This document shows, one piece after another, positions 16,016 through 24,083 of a DNA stretch of 39,075 nucleotides. Under the pieces are notes generated by a model. That model was given only the letters and a program-made list of their open reading frames with translations, did no database searches and had not been told where the DNA came from. A program made the translations under genes and the position numbers. Origin of the DNA: Candidatus Gastranaerophilales bacterium (GTDB lineage: Bacteria > Cyanobacteriota > Vampirovibrionia > Gastranaerophilales > Gastranaerophilaceae). The DNA lies in the NCBI GenBank assembly GCA_944322545.1, contig CALUPF010000002.1, forward strand, positions 1 through 39,075. Direction: 5' to 3'. Position 1 is the stretch's first letter. Each line of letters opens with the position of its first letter.

Positions 16016-16246
16016 ATGAAAAAAACATTCTCACAAAATATAAATTTATACACAGACTGCCTTTTGAGTATGCTCGACGAGGCAATTGGCGGGCTTGTTG
16101 AAAATGAAATTTGTTCTTTTTGCAAAATTCGTTTTGATGACAAACTGAAAGCTGAAAGATGTGACAGTGGCGACTTTTGTAAAAGCTACATTTTTCAAGG
16201 CCTTGAGGATGCATTTTTTCAAAAACAAAAAAGGAGTTGCAAATGA
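16016..16246 (+). CDS. small cysteine-containing protein, first gene of phage-like operon
   Basis: 76 residues, starting at ATG 16016. Contains CSFCKIRFDDKLKAERC and GDFCKSYIF, so four to five Cys residues that could bind zinc, but not a clean known zinc-finger spacing. Its stop overlaps the next start as ATGA (16243-16246), typical translational coupling, and a GGAG for the next gene lies in its last codons. No clear ribosome binding site precedes its own start. Coupling and position downstream of the 15744 promoter make it likely real. Function unknown. Confidence 0.55.
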   Translation: MKKTFSQNINLYTDCLLSMLDEAIGGLVENEICSFCKIRFDDKLKAERCDSGDFCKSYIFQGLEDAFFQKQKRSCK

Positions 16247-17055
16247 TTCCTTATTTTTCACACGACATTTTTACGCGAGAGAGTTTACAAATAAAAAAGC
16301 TCATGAAAAAAATGGGCTTGCAAGGCTATGGAATTTTTTGGGTTATTGTTGAGTTTCTTCATAGATATGAAAACAAACTTGATATAGATTCAATTGAGTT
16401 AATTGCAGATGATATTGGCGTTGAAAAAGAAAAAATTGAATCAGTAATTTATGATTTTAAGCTTTTTACGATCAAAAAAAATGTAATCTCATCTAAACGT
16501 GTTGCACAAAATTTGAAACTTCAAAAGGAGAAAAGTAAAAAAGCACAAATGGCTGCTTTTTCACGTTGGCGAGCAAAAGAACAAGATGCGAATGCATTGC
16601 AGTCGGATTGCGAAACTAATGCCATAAATAAAAAAAATAAAAAAAAAGAAAATAATAAAACTAAAGAAATAGAAAATTCTAATGAAAAGTTTTTTGGGGT
16701 GATGAAAAATGTCTTTCTGTCTTCGTCTAACTTTAAAATTCTTTCAGAATTGTGTGAGGACAATGAGCTTTTCCAAACAATTATTGATGAACTTTCTGAA
16801 AACATTGCTTTGAAAAAAGAGAGTCCATATGATTTTCAAAATCCTGATTTTCATTTTATTAGGCTTCAAAAGTATCTTAAACAAAAGCTGTTGTTAAAAA
16901 AGAAAGCTATGAAAACACACGTTGTGTCTGTTCAAAAAACTAATGAGTATCTTAATCAAATTAGACAAGAACAAGGAGTTCCTCCGCCAAAAGAGTTTTT
17001 TGAAAGTAAAGAAAATCTGATGAAAAAAATAAAGGAACAAAAAAATGATGCTTAA
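16243..17055 (+). CDS. DUF4373 (Lin1244/Lin1753-type) phage replication-like protein
   Basis: 270 residues from ATG 16243, which has GGAG 10 bases upstream; a TTG two codons earlier is less likely. The N-terminus (IPYFSHDIFTRESLQIKKL, GYGIFWVIVEFLHR, then a winged-helix-like stretch to RWRAKEQ at ~108) is the typical DUF4373 domain found in phage and plasmid replisome-organiser proteins. A Lys/Asn-rich linker of about 25 residues separates it from a helical C-terminal half, like the DnaD-type layout. Coupled to genes on both sides. Together with the S24 repressor it suggests a prophage or integrative-element remnant. Confidence 0.75.
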   Translation: MIPYFSHDIFTRESLQIKKLMKKMGLQGYGIFWVIVEFLHRYENKLDIDSIELIADDIGVEKEKIESVIYDFKLFTIKKNVISSKRVAQNLKLQKEKSKKAQMAAFSRWRAKEQDANALQSDCETNAINKKNKKKENNKTKEIENSNEKFFGVMKNVFLSSSNFKILSELCEDNELFQTIIDELSENIALKKESPYDFQNPDFHFIRLQKYLKQKLLLKKKAMKTHVVSVQKTNEYLNQIRQEQGVPPPKEFFESKENLMKKIKEQKNDA

Positions 17056-17230
17056 TGATGAACAAAAAAAAATACTTGGCTTTGTATTCGAAGGTAAAAC
17101 CAATTGGGAAATAGGCGATGAGCTTGGGTATAGTCCAAATACAATAAAAAAGAAGCTCAAGGCAATTTATAAATTTTACAAAGTAGAAAACAGAATGGAA
17201 CTTTTTTTAAAAACAATGAGTTCTTTATAA
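17045..17230 (+). CDS. small LuxR/GerE-type HTH protein
   Basis: 61 residues, nearly all one GerE-like helix-turn-helix (DEQKKILGFVFEGKTNWEIG, then YSPNTIKKKLKAIYKFYKV). There is no receiver or ligand-binding domain. It overlaps the end of the DUF4373 gene by 11 bases. ATG at 17045 or 17048 are both possible, with GGA about 9 bases upstream. Stand-alone HTHs of this size occur in phage and integrative elements as late-gene or copy regulators. Here it closes a three-gene operon. Target unknown. Confidence 0.7.
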   Translation: MMLNDEQKKILGFVFEGKTNWEIGDELGYSPNTIKKKLKAIYKFYKVENRMELFLKTMSSL

Positions 17231-17314
17231 AATCCTTAAATTTCTGAGGCAATTTTTTAAATTTAGTTGTTTTTATATATATAAGGGAAATTATGTAATT
17301 TAGGAATACGGAAA

Positions 17315-17818
17315 ATGGGAGAACATGCATTTTTATCGGTTGCTTCACAACCAATTAGTGCAACAGGAAGCGTAAAATATTATTCTGACCAACGACAACA
17401 GCTTCTTGCAAAAGCTGATGGCTTACAACAAAATATTTATGAGTCAGTTGAAGCTTATCAAGAACGTATGAAAAAATTCAATGAAGAACGACTCAAACGT
17501 CTTGAAGCTGAAAACACGACGACTGCCGAAAAAAAATATAATGATATTTTAAGCAAATATCTCACTCAAACAACAGATGTTTCTACGATGGAAAAAGGCT
17601 TGAGCGAGTTAAAATCCTTGTTCAGATTTGCTAATTTTAATAAGCTAAATACATCTTTTGATGACAATTTATATCTTGCTAAAAAACAAGAAAATGTCAT
17701 CTCTAACAGATTGTATAAACTTAAAAACGGACAGGAAGACGACTCAGCTAAAACATCTAATCCGATGCTATATTCTGGTGAATTTCAACAAGAAGGAGAA
17801 CGGAATTTCTTGTGTTAA
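17315..17818 (+). CDS. lineage-specific coiled-coil protein of unknown function
   Basis: 167 residues. The region ~30-70 (DQRQQLLAKADGLQQNIYES and on) is a likely coiled coil rich in Gln, Glu and Lys; the rest is polar and helical. No signal peptide, membrane segment or known motif. The ATG is preceded by GGAATACGG, a modest ribosome binding site. The last four bases overlap the end of the convergent rimO gene. I do not recognise it. Confidence 0.6.
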   Translation: MGEHAFLSVASQPISATGSVKYYSDQRQQLLAKADGLQQNIYESVEAYQERMKKFNEERLKRLEAENTTTAEKKYNDILSKYLTQTTDVSTMEKGLSELKSLFRFANFNKLNTSFDDNLYLAKKQENVISNRLYKLKNGQEDDSAKTSNPMLYSGEFQQEGERNFLC

Positions 17819-19131
17819 ACAACACCATATAGGTCGTATTCATCACACCCTGTGATTTTGACTGTTTCAATGTCACCAGGGACCAAAATGTCATCTGTCT
17901 CAATATAAACAACTCCATCAACCTCAGGAGCGTCACGATATCCTCTTGCAATAACTGCGCCATCTTCTGAGACAGCTTCGATTATGCAAGGAATTTCTTT
18001 GTTTATAAATGACTCGTTGATTTCTTTTGAGATTTTTTGTTGAAGCTTCATAAGTTTATTTCTGCGTTGTTTTTTTATTCTTGCAGGAATCTGATTTTCT
18101 AGTGAATAAGCGTATGTGTTTTTTTCTTTTGAAAATTCAAAAGCTCCCATTTTATCAAATCTTGCTTCTTTCACAAAATCATACAAATCGTCAAACATCT
18201 CTTGTGTTTCACCTGGATATCCAACAATGAAAGTTGTTCTGATTGTTATTTCAGGGATTTTTTCTCTCAGTTTTTTCAAAAATCCTCGATAATCCATAAC
18301 AGGACGTTTCATAGCTTTTAACATTTCAGGATGAGAATGTTGCAGCGGGATATCCACATATTTTACAACTTTTTCACAGCTGGCAAATGCATCAATCAAT
18401 TCATCATCAAACATTGAAGGATACGTGTACATAACCCTTATCCAGTTGATTGAATCGATTTTGTTCAATTCTTTTAACAGCTTAGCTAAAGATGGCTTTT
18501 TATAAATATCAATGCCATATCCTGTTGTGTCTTGAGCAATAAGCACAATTTCTGAGACACCTTTTTCACCTAAAGCTTTTGCTTCTTCTACAATTTTTTC
18601 TATGGGTCTTGATTTATATGGACCTCTGAGTTGTGGAATGACACAGTAGCCACATTTATAGTTACAGCCATCTGCAATCTTTATATAAGAACTAGAGCCC
18701 ACTGTGATTTGTTGTCTTTGAACATCTTCAGGATATATGTAAACAGGCTCTTTTGCAATTTTGCAAAAATATTCAGGCTCGTCTTTTGCAGCTTCTTTCA
18801 CTGCTGAAACAATTTCTTTCAAGTCTGTTGTCCCAATCATTGCAACAGCTTCAGGAATTGCGTTTTTTAGTTCCTGTTTATGTTTTTGTGGCAAACATCC
18901 AGTAATAATTAACTTTTTGCCGCTATCTACGACATCCAAAATAGAACGCACAGACTCTTTTTCTGCATCGTGAATAAACGAGCAAGTATTCACAATTACA
19001 ATGTCAGCGTCCTCATCATTTAATGTGATTTTGAAACCTTCATCAGCCAACATCCCTAACATTAGTTCTGAGTCAACAAGGTTTTTTGCACAACCATGAT
19101 TTATTAAAGCGATTTTTAAATTCTTTTTCAT
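17815..19131 (-). CDS. rimO: ribosomal protein S12 methylthiotransferase RimO
   Basis: 438 residues, the usual RimO length. The N-terminal MTTase domain has NHGCAKNLVDSE (Cys14), NTCSF and TGCLPQ for one 4Fe-4S cluster. The radical SAM motif CNYKCGYC binds the second cluster and S-adenosylmethionine. A TRAM-like domain closes the protein (IPCIIEAVSEDGAVIARGYRDAPEVDG region). The GCAKNLVDSE signature separates RimO from MiaB. It adds a methylthio group to an Asp of ribosomal protein S12. TAAAAT (19143-19138) lies 6 bases before the ATG without a ribosome binding site, so it may be leaderless. Confidence 0.95.
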   Translation of the reverse strand: MKKNLKIALINHGCAKNLVDSELMLGMLADEGFKITLNDEDADIVIVNTCSFIHDAEKESVRSILDVVDSGKKLIITGCLPQKHKQELKNAIPEAVAMIGTTDLKEIVSAVKEAAKDEPEYFCKIAKEPVYIYPEDVQRQQITVGSSSYIKIADGCNYKCGYCVIPQLRGPYKSRPIEKIVEEAKALGEKGVSEIVLIAQDTTGYGIDIYKKPSLAKLLKELNKIDSINWIRVMYTYPSMFDDELIDAFASCEKVVKYVDIPLQHSHPEMLKAMKRPVMDYRGFLKKLREKIPEITIRTTFIVGYPGETQEMFDDLYDFVKEARFDKMGAFEFSKEKNTYAYSLENQIPARIKKQRRNKLMKLQQKISKEINESFINKEIPCIIEAVSEDGAVIARGYRDAPEVDGVVYIETDDILVPGDIETVKITGCDEYDLYGVV

Positions 19132-19137
19132 ACAAAT

Positions 19138-19166
19138 ATTTTATATGAAAAAATATCCAAACAAAA
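19138..19166 (-). promoter_or_regulatory. rimO promoter, leaderless type
   Basis: Minus strand: TTTTGT (19166-19161), 17-base spacer, TAAAAT (19143-19138), then 6 bases to the rimO ATG. The boxes are moderate; the short distance matches other genes in the window. Confidence 0.45.
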
Positions 19167-19173
19167 CCACGAA

Positions 19174-19201
19174 AAAAAGAGGGTTAAAAACCCTCTTTTT
19201 T
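19174..19201. terminator. intrinsic terminator
   Basis: Stem AAAAAGAGGGTT/AACCCTCTTTTT with an AAA loop. It follows directly on the stop codon of the 52-residue gene on the minus strand; the T-run overlaps that stop. Confidence 0.85.
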
Positions 19202-19358
19202 ATACTAAGCCTAACATTTTTTTGTACCAGCTGAACGTTTCTAGTTCAAGGCCATTGAATGTTGTTTTCAAGCATTGTCTTTTCAAATACTTTTCAAATT
19301 CGTCATTGAATTTTGATTTAACTTCCTTAGTTTTGTTTGATGCAGTTTTAGTAGACAT
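19200..19358 (-). CDS. 52-residue small protein, lineage-specific
   Basis: Started at the ATG at 19358, which has a textbook ribosome binding site (GGAGG, 6 bases upstream) and a TATAAT further up (19423-19418). The sequence begins MSTKTASNKTKEVKSKFNDE, is Lys/Thr-rich at the N-terminus and ends in a helical part with FNGLELETFSWYKKMLGLV. A terminator follows immediately. Own promoter, strong ribosome binding site and terminator argue for a real, well-expressed small protein. No known family. Confidence 0.6.
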   Translation of the reverse strand: MSTKTASNKTKEVKSKFNDEFEKYLKRQCLKTTFNGLELETFSWYKKMLGLV

Positions 19359-19568
19359 AGCGCCTCCTTTTTTAAAAAAGTAATATTTATATGAAATCAA
19401 ACCCTGACCTTATTGGACTAATTATATCACACATTTGTCATGTTTGCTACTACAAATACTATAAATGTAAAACATGTAAACGTAAATTTTTGCTACTTTT
19501 TTGCGAAATTGTTGCTTTTCAGCTTCATATTTCGTTACGTGTAATTTATACACATATTATATAATGTG

Positions 19569-20306
19569 TTAAGAATCGTTATATTTTATTTTTAGCGATA
19601 TTTTAGAAGCAGGATGCAGTTTATCTCCAGATGGTAAGTAGCCGTATTTTTCTCGAACCCGCTCAATGAGTTTTTGTTTTTGTGGGTCAGGGTCAAAAAA
19701 CAATTTTTCATAAATACTTACGCCGTCATTGACAATCGGAGCGTCGGAATTTTTGAACAGGTCCCCGTACTTTCTTAGAAAAGCACGATGTGAAACTGCG
19801 TTCATTCCCAGACAGTCCAACTCCTCTTGGATAGAACTTTCTCCATCATTATCATATGCATGGGAACATTCGTGCAAAATTGCTTCAGCTATTGCAATTA
19901 TCACAGGGAAATCCATGCATTTTTTATATCGGCTGTTAATCATTATCATATTTGTTGCGAAATCATATTGCGCATGCACGTTGCTGTCAGCTGGTTTTTC
20001 AAATATGATTCTGACATTTTTTGATTTTATGAAGTCTATTGCTTCTTTTCCGTTTTTAAAAGGTGGTCTGATTTCATTTGAATTGAGGTAGTCTATGTCT
20101 GATTGGTCAAAGTTTAAGCTTTGTAGCGCATCTAGTGAGGCTTTGATTGTTTTATCAGTCAGCCAAGGGAAATCTTTTTTGAAGTCAATCAAACTAACCT
20201 GTTGCGCTTGAGGCTGCATAACAGGATTCGACATGTTTGATTTCTTCCACTTGTAGCTTGGTAGTGAGCTTGCGATGTTCGCAAACACTGGTGAGATTGG
20301 GGTCAT
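19569..20306 (-). CDS. HExxH zinc metallopeptidase-like protein
   Basis: 245 residues. HECSHAYD (145-152) gives the HExxH motif; Glu161 or Glu162 in SIQEELDCL may be the third zinc ligand, as in gluzincin/ImmA-like peptidases. The preceding segment ATNMIMINSRYKKCMDFPVI matches the strand and helix before the motif in that group. The N-terminal ~45 residues are polar and Gln-rich. It begins one base after the stop of the four-domain regulator gene, so the two are surely co-transcribed. This is reminiscent of regulator/ImmA-protease pairs in which the protease cleaves the regulator. Substrate unproven. Confidence 0.6.
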   Translation of the reverse strand: MTPISPVFANIASSLPSYKWKKSNMSNPVMQPQAQQVSLIDFKKDFPWLTDKTIKASLDALQSLNFDQSDIDYLNSNEIRPPFKNGKEAIDFIKSKNVRIIFEKPADSNVHAQYDFATNMIMINSRYKKCMDFPVIIAIAEAILHECSHAYDNDGESSIQEELDCLGMNAVSHRAFLRKYGDLFKNSDAPIVNDGVSIYEKLFFDPDPQKQKLIERVREKYGYLPSGDKLHPASKISLKIKYNDS

Positions 20307-20307
20307 T

Positions 20308-21519
20308 TTAGTTCTCGTAAGAAATTGTGTAATTAGGGCTAACTGCTAGCCATCTGAAAGTTTCTTGTTCTTCATCTTCTGGCAGTTCTGTTACGAATGT
20401 TCCGCCGTAACGGCCTCTTGAAAAGCTTACATATCCCATTTTAGAAAGGTTTTGAAGAGCTTTTCTAACAGTGTTTGTAGAAACATCAAACTCTTTTGAT
20501 AATGTTTCCATTGATGGGATTTTTTCGCCTATTTCAAAGTTATCTCTTATATATTTTTTAATTGAGTTTTCAATTTTTTGGTAGCTGTAAAATGCTGCTT
20601 CTTCTGCTTTTGCAAAAATTGATGCGGCTTTTATTGATGATTCACAAATAGAAATTTCATTCACCGGTTGTAGTGGATTGTCAGAAGGGATTTTTATGAT
20701 TGTTGTCCCATAACGACCTCTTCTTGCAAGCAAAATTCCTTCATCAATTAACACTTTTAGGGCATCGTGAACTGTTTTTACACTAACTTTCAAAATGTCT
20801 GAAAGTTCAAAGTGTGAAGGCATTTTATCTCCAATTTTGCAATTTGTCTTGATATAATCTTTTAGTTCTTTTTCTACTTTTTCAACAAGAGTGTCACTAG
20901 CTAGTGAATCAGCTTTGAACACTTCCTTTTCTTCCTCACTGAAAGTTGGCTGTTGTTTCAATATCCAGTTCGCTTCATTAGAACGGAAAGCTCTTGGTTC
21001 AATTAAGCCTGTTGAACAAAGAAAATCTAAAGCAAGTCTTGTTGTGTTTGTTGAGTTTCCAATAATTGATGACAAAGCTCTTGCTGATGGTAATGGTTCA
21101 CCTACTGCAATATTATTGTCTACAATGTATTTTTTTATCAGAGTTATTACTTTTTCACGTTTTGATGATGCTTTTTTAATAATTGGGTTTTGCGCATTTG
21201 AACTTCTTATAATTGTTCCAATTCTTTGTTTTGACTCAAGCAGTCCTGAATCTTCTACATATCTGATTGCGTTTTGTACTGTCCCAACGCTAACTCCAAG
21301 GTAATATGCCAAATCAGCTTTTTTAGGCAAAAGCGTATTTTCTTTGAGTTGTCCTTTTTTGACTCCTTTTGTTATCCAGTCAGACAGCCATTGTTTGATC
21401 ATTGAATCTTTTGATTCGAAACTGTTTTTGAAATTGGGGATTTCTTTTGGCAGTTGGTTTATTTCAATTCTTTGGAGTTCATTTTTTTCTAATTTTGTAT
21501 AAGTTTTATTTTCACTCAT
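20308..21519 (-). CDS. transcription regulator with four tandem GntR-type winged helices
   Basis: 403 residues. Four winged-helix units of the GntR type can be aligned: ~40-106 (LPKKADLAYYLGVSVGTVQN), ~121-187 (LPSARALSSIIGNSTNTTRL), ~211-276 (MPSHFELSDILKVSVKTVHD, wing ARRGRYGTTI) and ~314-378 (IPSMETLSKEFDVSTNTVRK, wing SRGRYGGTF). Normal GntR regulators have one such domain and a ligand-binding domain; no effector domain is visible here. The last two copies are closest to consensus. It could bind extended or repeated operators. It is coupled to the metallopeptidase downstream. The ATG at 21519 has only a weak upstream GAGG. Confidence 0.75.
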   Translation of the reverse strand: MSENKTYTKLEKNELQRIEINQLPKEIPNFKNSFESKDSMIKQWLSDWITKGVKKGQLKENTLLPKKADLAYYLGVSVGTVQNAIRYVEDSGLLESKQRIGTIIRSSNAQNPIIKKASSKREKVITLIKKYIVDNNIAVGEPLPSARALSSIIGNSTNTTRLALDFLCSTGLIEPRAFRSNEANWILKQQPTFSEEEKEVFKADSLASDTLVEKVEKELKDYIKTNCKIGDKMPSHFELSDILKVSVKTVHDALKVLIDEGILLARRGRYGTTIIKIPSDNPLQPVNEISICESSIKAASIFAKAEEAAFYSYQKIENSIKKYIRDNFEIGEKIPSMETLSKEFDVSTNTVRKALQNLSKMGYVSFSRGRYGGTFVTELPEDEEQETFRWLAVSPNYTISYEN

Positions 21520-21661
21520 TAGGGGCAGACCTCACACTTTCCTATTTTTAATATTTTATAACACTAAAAAAACAAATGCTATTTTTTTTGTTAGTTTGTT
21601 AAGACAATTTTAATAATTGTTACCTAAGGTTTAAAAAACATTCGATTGGGCTTTTTGACAA

Positions 21662-21691
21662 TTGAACTATCTTTTAAATTCAGGATATAAT
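21662..21691 (+). promoter_or_regulatory. promoter of the YkgJ-like gene, leaderless type
   Basis: TTGAAC (21662-21667), 18 bases, TATAAT (21686-21691), then GGAGTT and the ATG. The six bases between box and ATG also read as a ribosome binding site, but the expected start of transcription is at the ATG. Confidence 0.55.
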
Positions 21692-21697
21692 GGAGTT

Positions 21698-22099
21698 ATG
21701 TTTAATCCAGTGAAACTAATAAAATCCTTGTGGTGGGAATATTTGTCGTATTTTGTGCCTGAAAAAATGGAGTATGAAATTACAGGTGAGTGTAAAAAAT
21801 GCGGAAAATGCTGCAACTATATGTATAGCTTTGATACTTATACAGAAAAAGAGTTCAAAATAATGCAGTTTTTATATCCCGCTTACAAAAGATTTTATAT
21901 AAAAGGCAAAGACGAGTTTGGGAATTTTATTTTTGCTTGTAAATACGTTACAAAAGAAGGGCTTTGTTCTGTTTATGAAAAAAGACTTCCTATGTGTAAG
22001 AAATATCCGATGAAAAAAATCCCATATCCTGCAGATTTGCACGAAGGCTGTGGGTTTACCGTTCACAAAAAGAAGTTTTCTGATTATTTGAAAAAGTGA
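21698..22099 (+). CDS. YkgJ-family cysteine-cluster protein
   Basis: 133 residues from the ATG at 21698 (an earlier in-frame start would lie within the promoter). The motif CKKCGKCC, followed by CKYV, GLCSVYEKRLPMCKKYP and GCGF, is the CxxCxxCC cluster domain (UPF0153/PF03692), thought to bind zinc or an iron-sulfur centre. Role in the cell is not established for the family. It is followed after 18 bases by the Gph-like gene, which has its own -10 box. Confidence 0.8.
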   Translation: MFNPVKLIKSLWWEYLSYFVPEKMEYEITGECKKCGKCCNYMYSFDTYTEKEFKIMQFLYPAYKRFYIKGKDEFGNFIFACKYVTKEGLCSVYEKRLPMCKKYPMKKIPYPADLHEGCGFTVHKKKFSDYLKK

Positions 22100-22105
22100 T
22101 TATAG

Positions 22106-22117
22106 GATAATTGTTTT
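22106..22117 (+). promoter_or_regulatory. -10 box directly before the Gph-like gene
   Basis: GATAAT (22106-22111), overlapping TATAGG (22101-22106), then TGTTTT and ATG. No ribosome binding site is present, so either leaderless initiation or read-through from the gene before. Confidence 0.4.
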
Positions 22118-22783
22118 ATGATTGACACTGTTATTTTCGATTTAGATGGAACACTTTTATATACACTAGAAGATTTGACTGATAGTACAAATGCTGCGTT
22201 AGAACATTTTGGGTTTGAAAAACGAACTGTTTCAGAAGTCAGAAGCTTTGTTGGAAACGGGGTTAAAAAACTAATTGAAAGAGCTATTCCTGATGGGGCT
22301 GAAAATCCTGTTTTTGAGGAATGTCTTGGCTTTTTTAAATCTCATTATGAAAAAAATATGTACAATAAAACAAAACCCTATGATGGTGTTTTAGAATTGC
22401 TAAAAAAACTTGAGGGCTCTGGGATTAAAACAGCTGTTGTTTCGAATAAATTTGATGAGGCGGTGAAGCAGCTTTGTGCTAGGTATTTTCCTCAAAATTT
22501 TTGTTGTGTAGTTGGTGAATCAGAAAAAGTGAGAAAAAAGCCGGCTCCTGACAGTGTTTTGAAAGTGATGGTGGATCTTAACAGTTTGGCTCAAAACACA
22601 ATTTATGTTGGTGATTCTGAGGTTGATATTCAAACTGCACAAAATGCAAAAATTCCTTGTGTAAGCGTTGATTGGGGGTATAAAGATACTGACTTTTTGT
22701 TGAAAAACGGTGCTGAGATTGTGATTTCAAAGCCTAGTGAGCTAGTTGATTTTATTAAACAAGATTTTGTAAAAAATCTGTAA
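22118..22783 (+). CDS. gph: HAD-family phosphatase, phosphoglycolate phosphatase-like
   Basis: 221 residues with all HAD motifs: FDLDGTL (Asp8, Asp10), VVSNK, KKPAPD (Lys) and YVGDSEVDI. A helical cap lies between motifs I and II (residues ~16-80), the C1-type cap of the Gph/PGMB branch. Length and layout fit phosphoglycolate phosphatase, which removes 2-phosphoglycolate from DNA repair or oxygenation side reactions, but related enzymes act on other sugar phosphates or pyrophosphate. Located behind the YkgJ-like gene. Confidence 0.8.
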   Translation: MIDTVIFDLDGTLLYTLEDLTDSTNAALEHFGFEKRTVSEVRSFVGNGVKKLIERAIPDGAENPVFEECLGFFKSHYEKNMYNKTKPYDGVLELLKKLEGSGIKTAVVSNKFDEAVKQLCARYFPQNFCCVVGESEKVRKKPAPDSVLKVMVDLNSLAQNTIYVGDSEVDIQTAQNAKIPCVSVDWGYKDTDFLLKNGAEIVISKPSELVDFIKQDFVKNL

Positions 22784-22823
22784 AAAACTGACAAAAAATT
22801 TTTTTACGAGTTTTCGTAATGCT

Positions 22824-23651
22824 ATGAATATTTCCTCAAATGTAAAACTTTATAATAGCGAAAACTCTTTTCAATCAAGCCCTTCTTTTGGTGCAGCAAA
22901 AGATATTACTTTGGAGTATGTTTTAAAACACAGAGAAAGACTTTTGCCTGAAAGAATTAGAAGAAAAGCAAAAATTTTTGTTTCGAAAAAAGATAAAATC
23001 AAAACTCTTCCGACCTTGAAACAGTTGCATGAAAGTACATATTCAAAACTTCTTGAATGTAATACGTTGAGTGCAGCGCAAAATTTTTATCCTGAATTCA
23101 GAGAAATTTTACAGGCGAATGTAGTTCTTTCTAAAACTTCAAAAAATATAAAGAAAATAGAAGAAAAAGTGCCTTTAAAGGATTTGTCTCTTTATATTTT
23201 AAAAGAGCGTTGGGGTAAAATGAAAACCTTGAACGAAATAGCTCAACAGCTAGGTCTAAAAGACAGATCTGCATTAGGTTGGGTTTTGGAAAAAATTCAG
23301 ATGCCTGATTTAGGCAAAAATTACCAAGCTCTTTTAAAAGCGTCAGATGAAGAAGGGAATAGACTTATTGCGTCTAAAGTTAAGGCTTTTAATTCTCAAC
23401 ACCGAGATTTGATTTTGGCTCATAATAGACAAATTGCACAAAATGCAAGAAATAAAGCGCTAAATTCTATGATTGCTAAAGAGGCGTGGAAAAGGCTTTC
23501 TCACGTTCAAGATGCGTTGAAAGAGTTTTCTAAAACGACTAATTCTGAAGAACGATTTGCTGAGTTTTGGGCTCAATATCCTCAGTATGCAAAAGAATTT
23601 GGCGAAATGAAAAAAATTGTTTCAGAAGAAATTAAACAGTCTGCTAAATAG
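22824..23651 (+). CDS. lineage-specific helical protein with PSFGAA motif
   Basis: 275 residues, Lys-rich and almost wholly helical. PSFGAA at 20-25 is the recurrent N-terminal motif. A segment around 135-155 (TLNEIAQQLGLKDRSALGWV) has a helix-turn-helix-like look, so DNA contact is possible but unproven. No signal peptide or membrane segment. CTGACA at 22788-22793 may be a -35 box; no ribosome binding site precedes the ATG. Function unknown. Confidence 0.6.
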   Translation: MNISSNVKLYNSENSFQSSPSFGAAKDITLEYVLKHRERLLPERIRRKAKIFVSKKDKIKTLPTLKQLHESTYSKLLECNTLSAAQNFYPEFREILQANVVLSKTSKNIKKIEEKVPLKDLSLYILKERWGKMKTLNEIAQQLGLKDRSALGWVLEKIQMPDLGKNYQALLKASDEEGNRLIASKVKAFNSQHRDLILAHNRQIAQNARNKALNSMIAKEAWKRLSHVQDALKEFSKTTNSEERFAEFWAQYPQYAKEFGEMKKIVSEEIKQSAK

Positions 23652-23756
23652 GCAATTTTGAAACCCAATCTGTTTTTATATAAGAGTGAAGGTCAATTTA
23701 TGTCATATTCGGTATGTAAAGTAATTATAAACTTTAGACAATGTGATATAGAAAAT

Positions 23757-23801
23757 ATAACTTTTTGATGTATAATATCTAATAAAGTTGTCAAAAGTTA
23801 T
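23757..23801 (+). promoter_or_regulatory. RHH gene promoter flanked by an inverted repeat
   Basis: ATAACTTTTTGA (23757-23768) and TCAAAAGTTAT (23791-23801) are near-perfect inverted copies on both sides of TATAAT (23771-23776). This layout suits autorepression by the ribbon-helix-helix protein encoded downstream. Confidence 0.45.
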
Positions 23802-23840
23802 TAATGACTATGAAGGTGAAGAATCATTAAAGGAGAAAAA

Positions 23841-24029
23841 ATGGCAAGAATTTTAGTATCAATGCCCGATGAATTTTTGAACAAAATCGATCAGGTTGCA
23901 GATAATGAACAAAGAACTAGAAGTGAATTAGTTCGTGAAGCTTTAAGAAGCTATATCAAACGTACAAAATTGCCAAGTCCTCAAAAAGCTTTGAGCAACG
24001 CAAAGATTCTTGAAGAAATTTTAGATTAA
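23841..24029 (+). CDS. ribbon-helix-helix (CopG/Arc-type) regulator
   Basis: 62 residues. The N-terminal strand MARILVSMPDEFLNKIDQVA and the helices NEQRTRSELVREALRSYIKR are a standard ribbon-helix-helix DNA-binding dimer. The short C-terminus (PSPQKALSNAKILEEILD) could bind a partner. The start is firm: AAAGGAG lies 6 bases upstream. RHH proteins often serve as antitoxins, but no toxin gene follows; the next gene is a nucleotidyltransferase with a separate leader. Likely a stand-alone regulator of itself or distant genes. Confidence 0.85.
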   Translation: MARILVSMPDEFLNKIDQVADNEQRTRSELVREALRSYIKRTKLPSPQKALSNAKILEEILD

Positions 24030-24083
24030 TAATATCCAATAAAATTCGTGGTAGTTTTTAACACGTGTTTTTTGAGTAGTTTT

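Noticed and set aside
20891..21304. Long plus-strand frame opposite the four-domain regulator
   Set aside because: Shadow of a clearly coding minus-strand gene; no family features or ribosome binding site.
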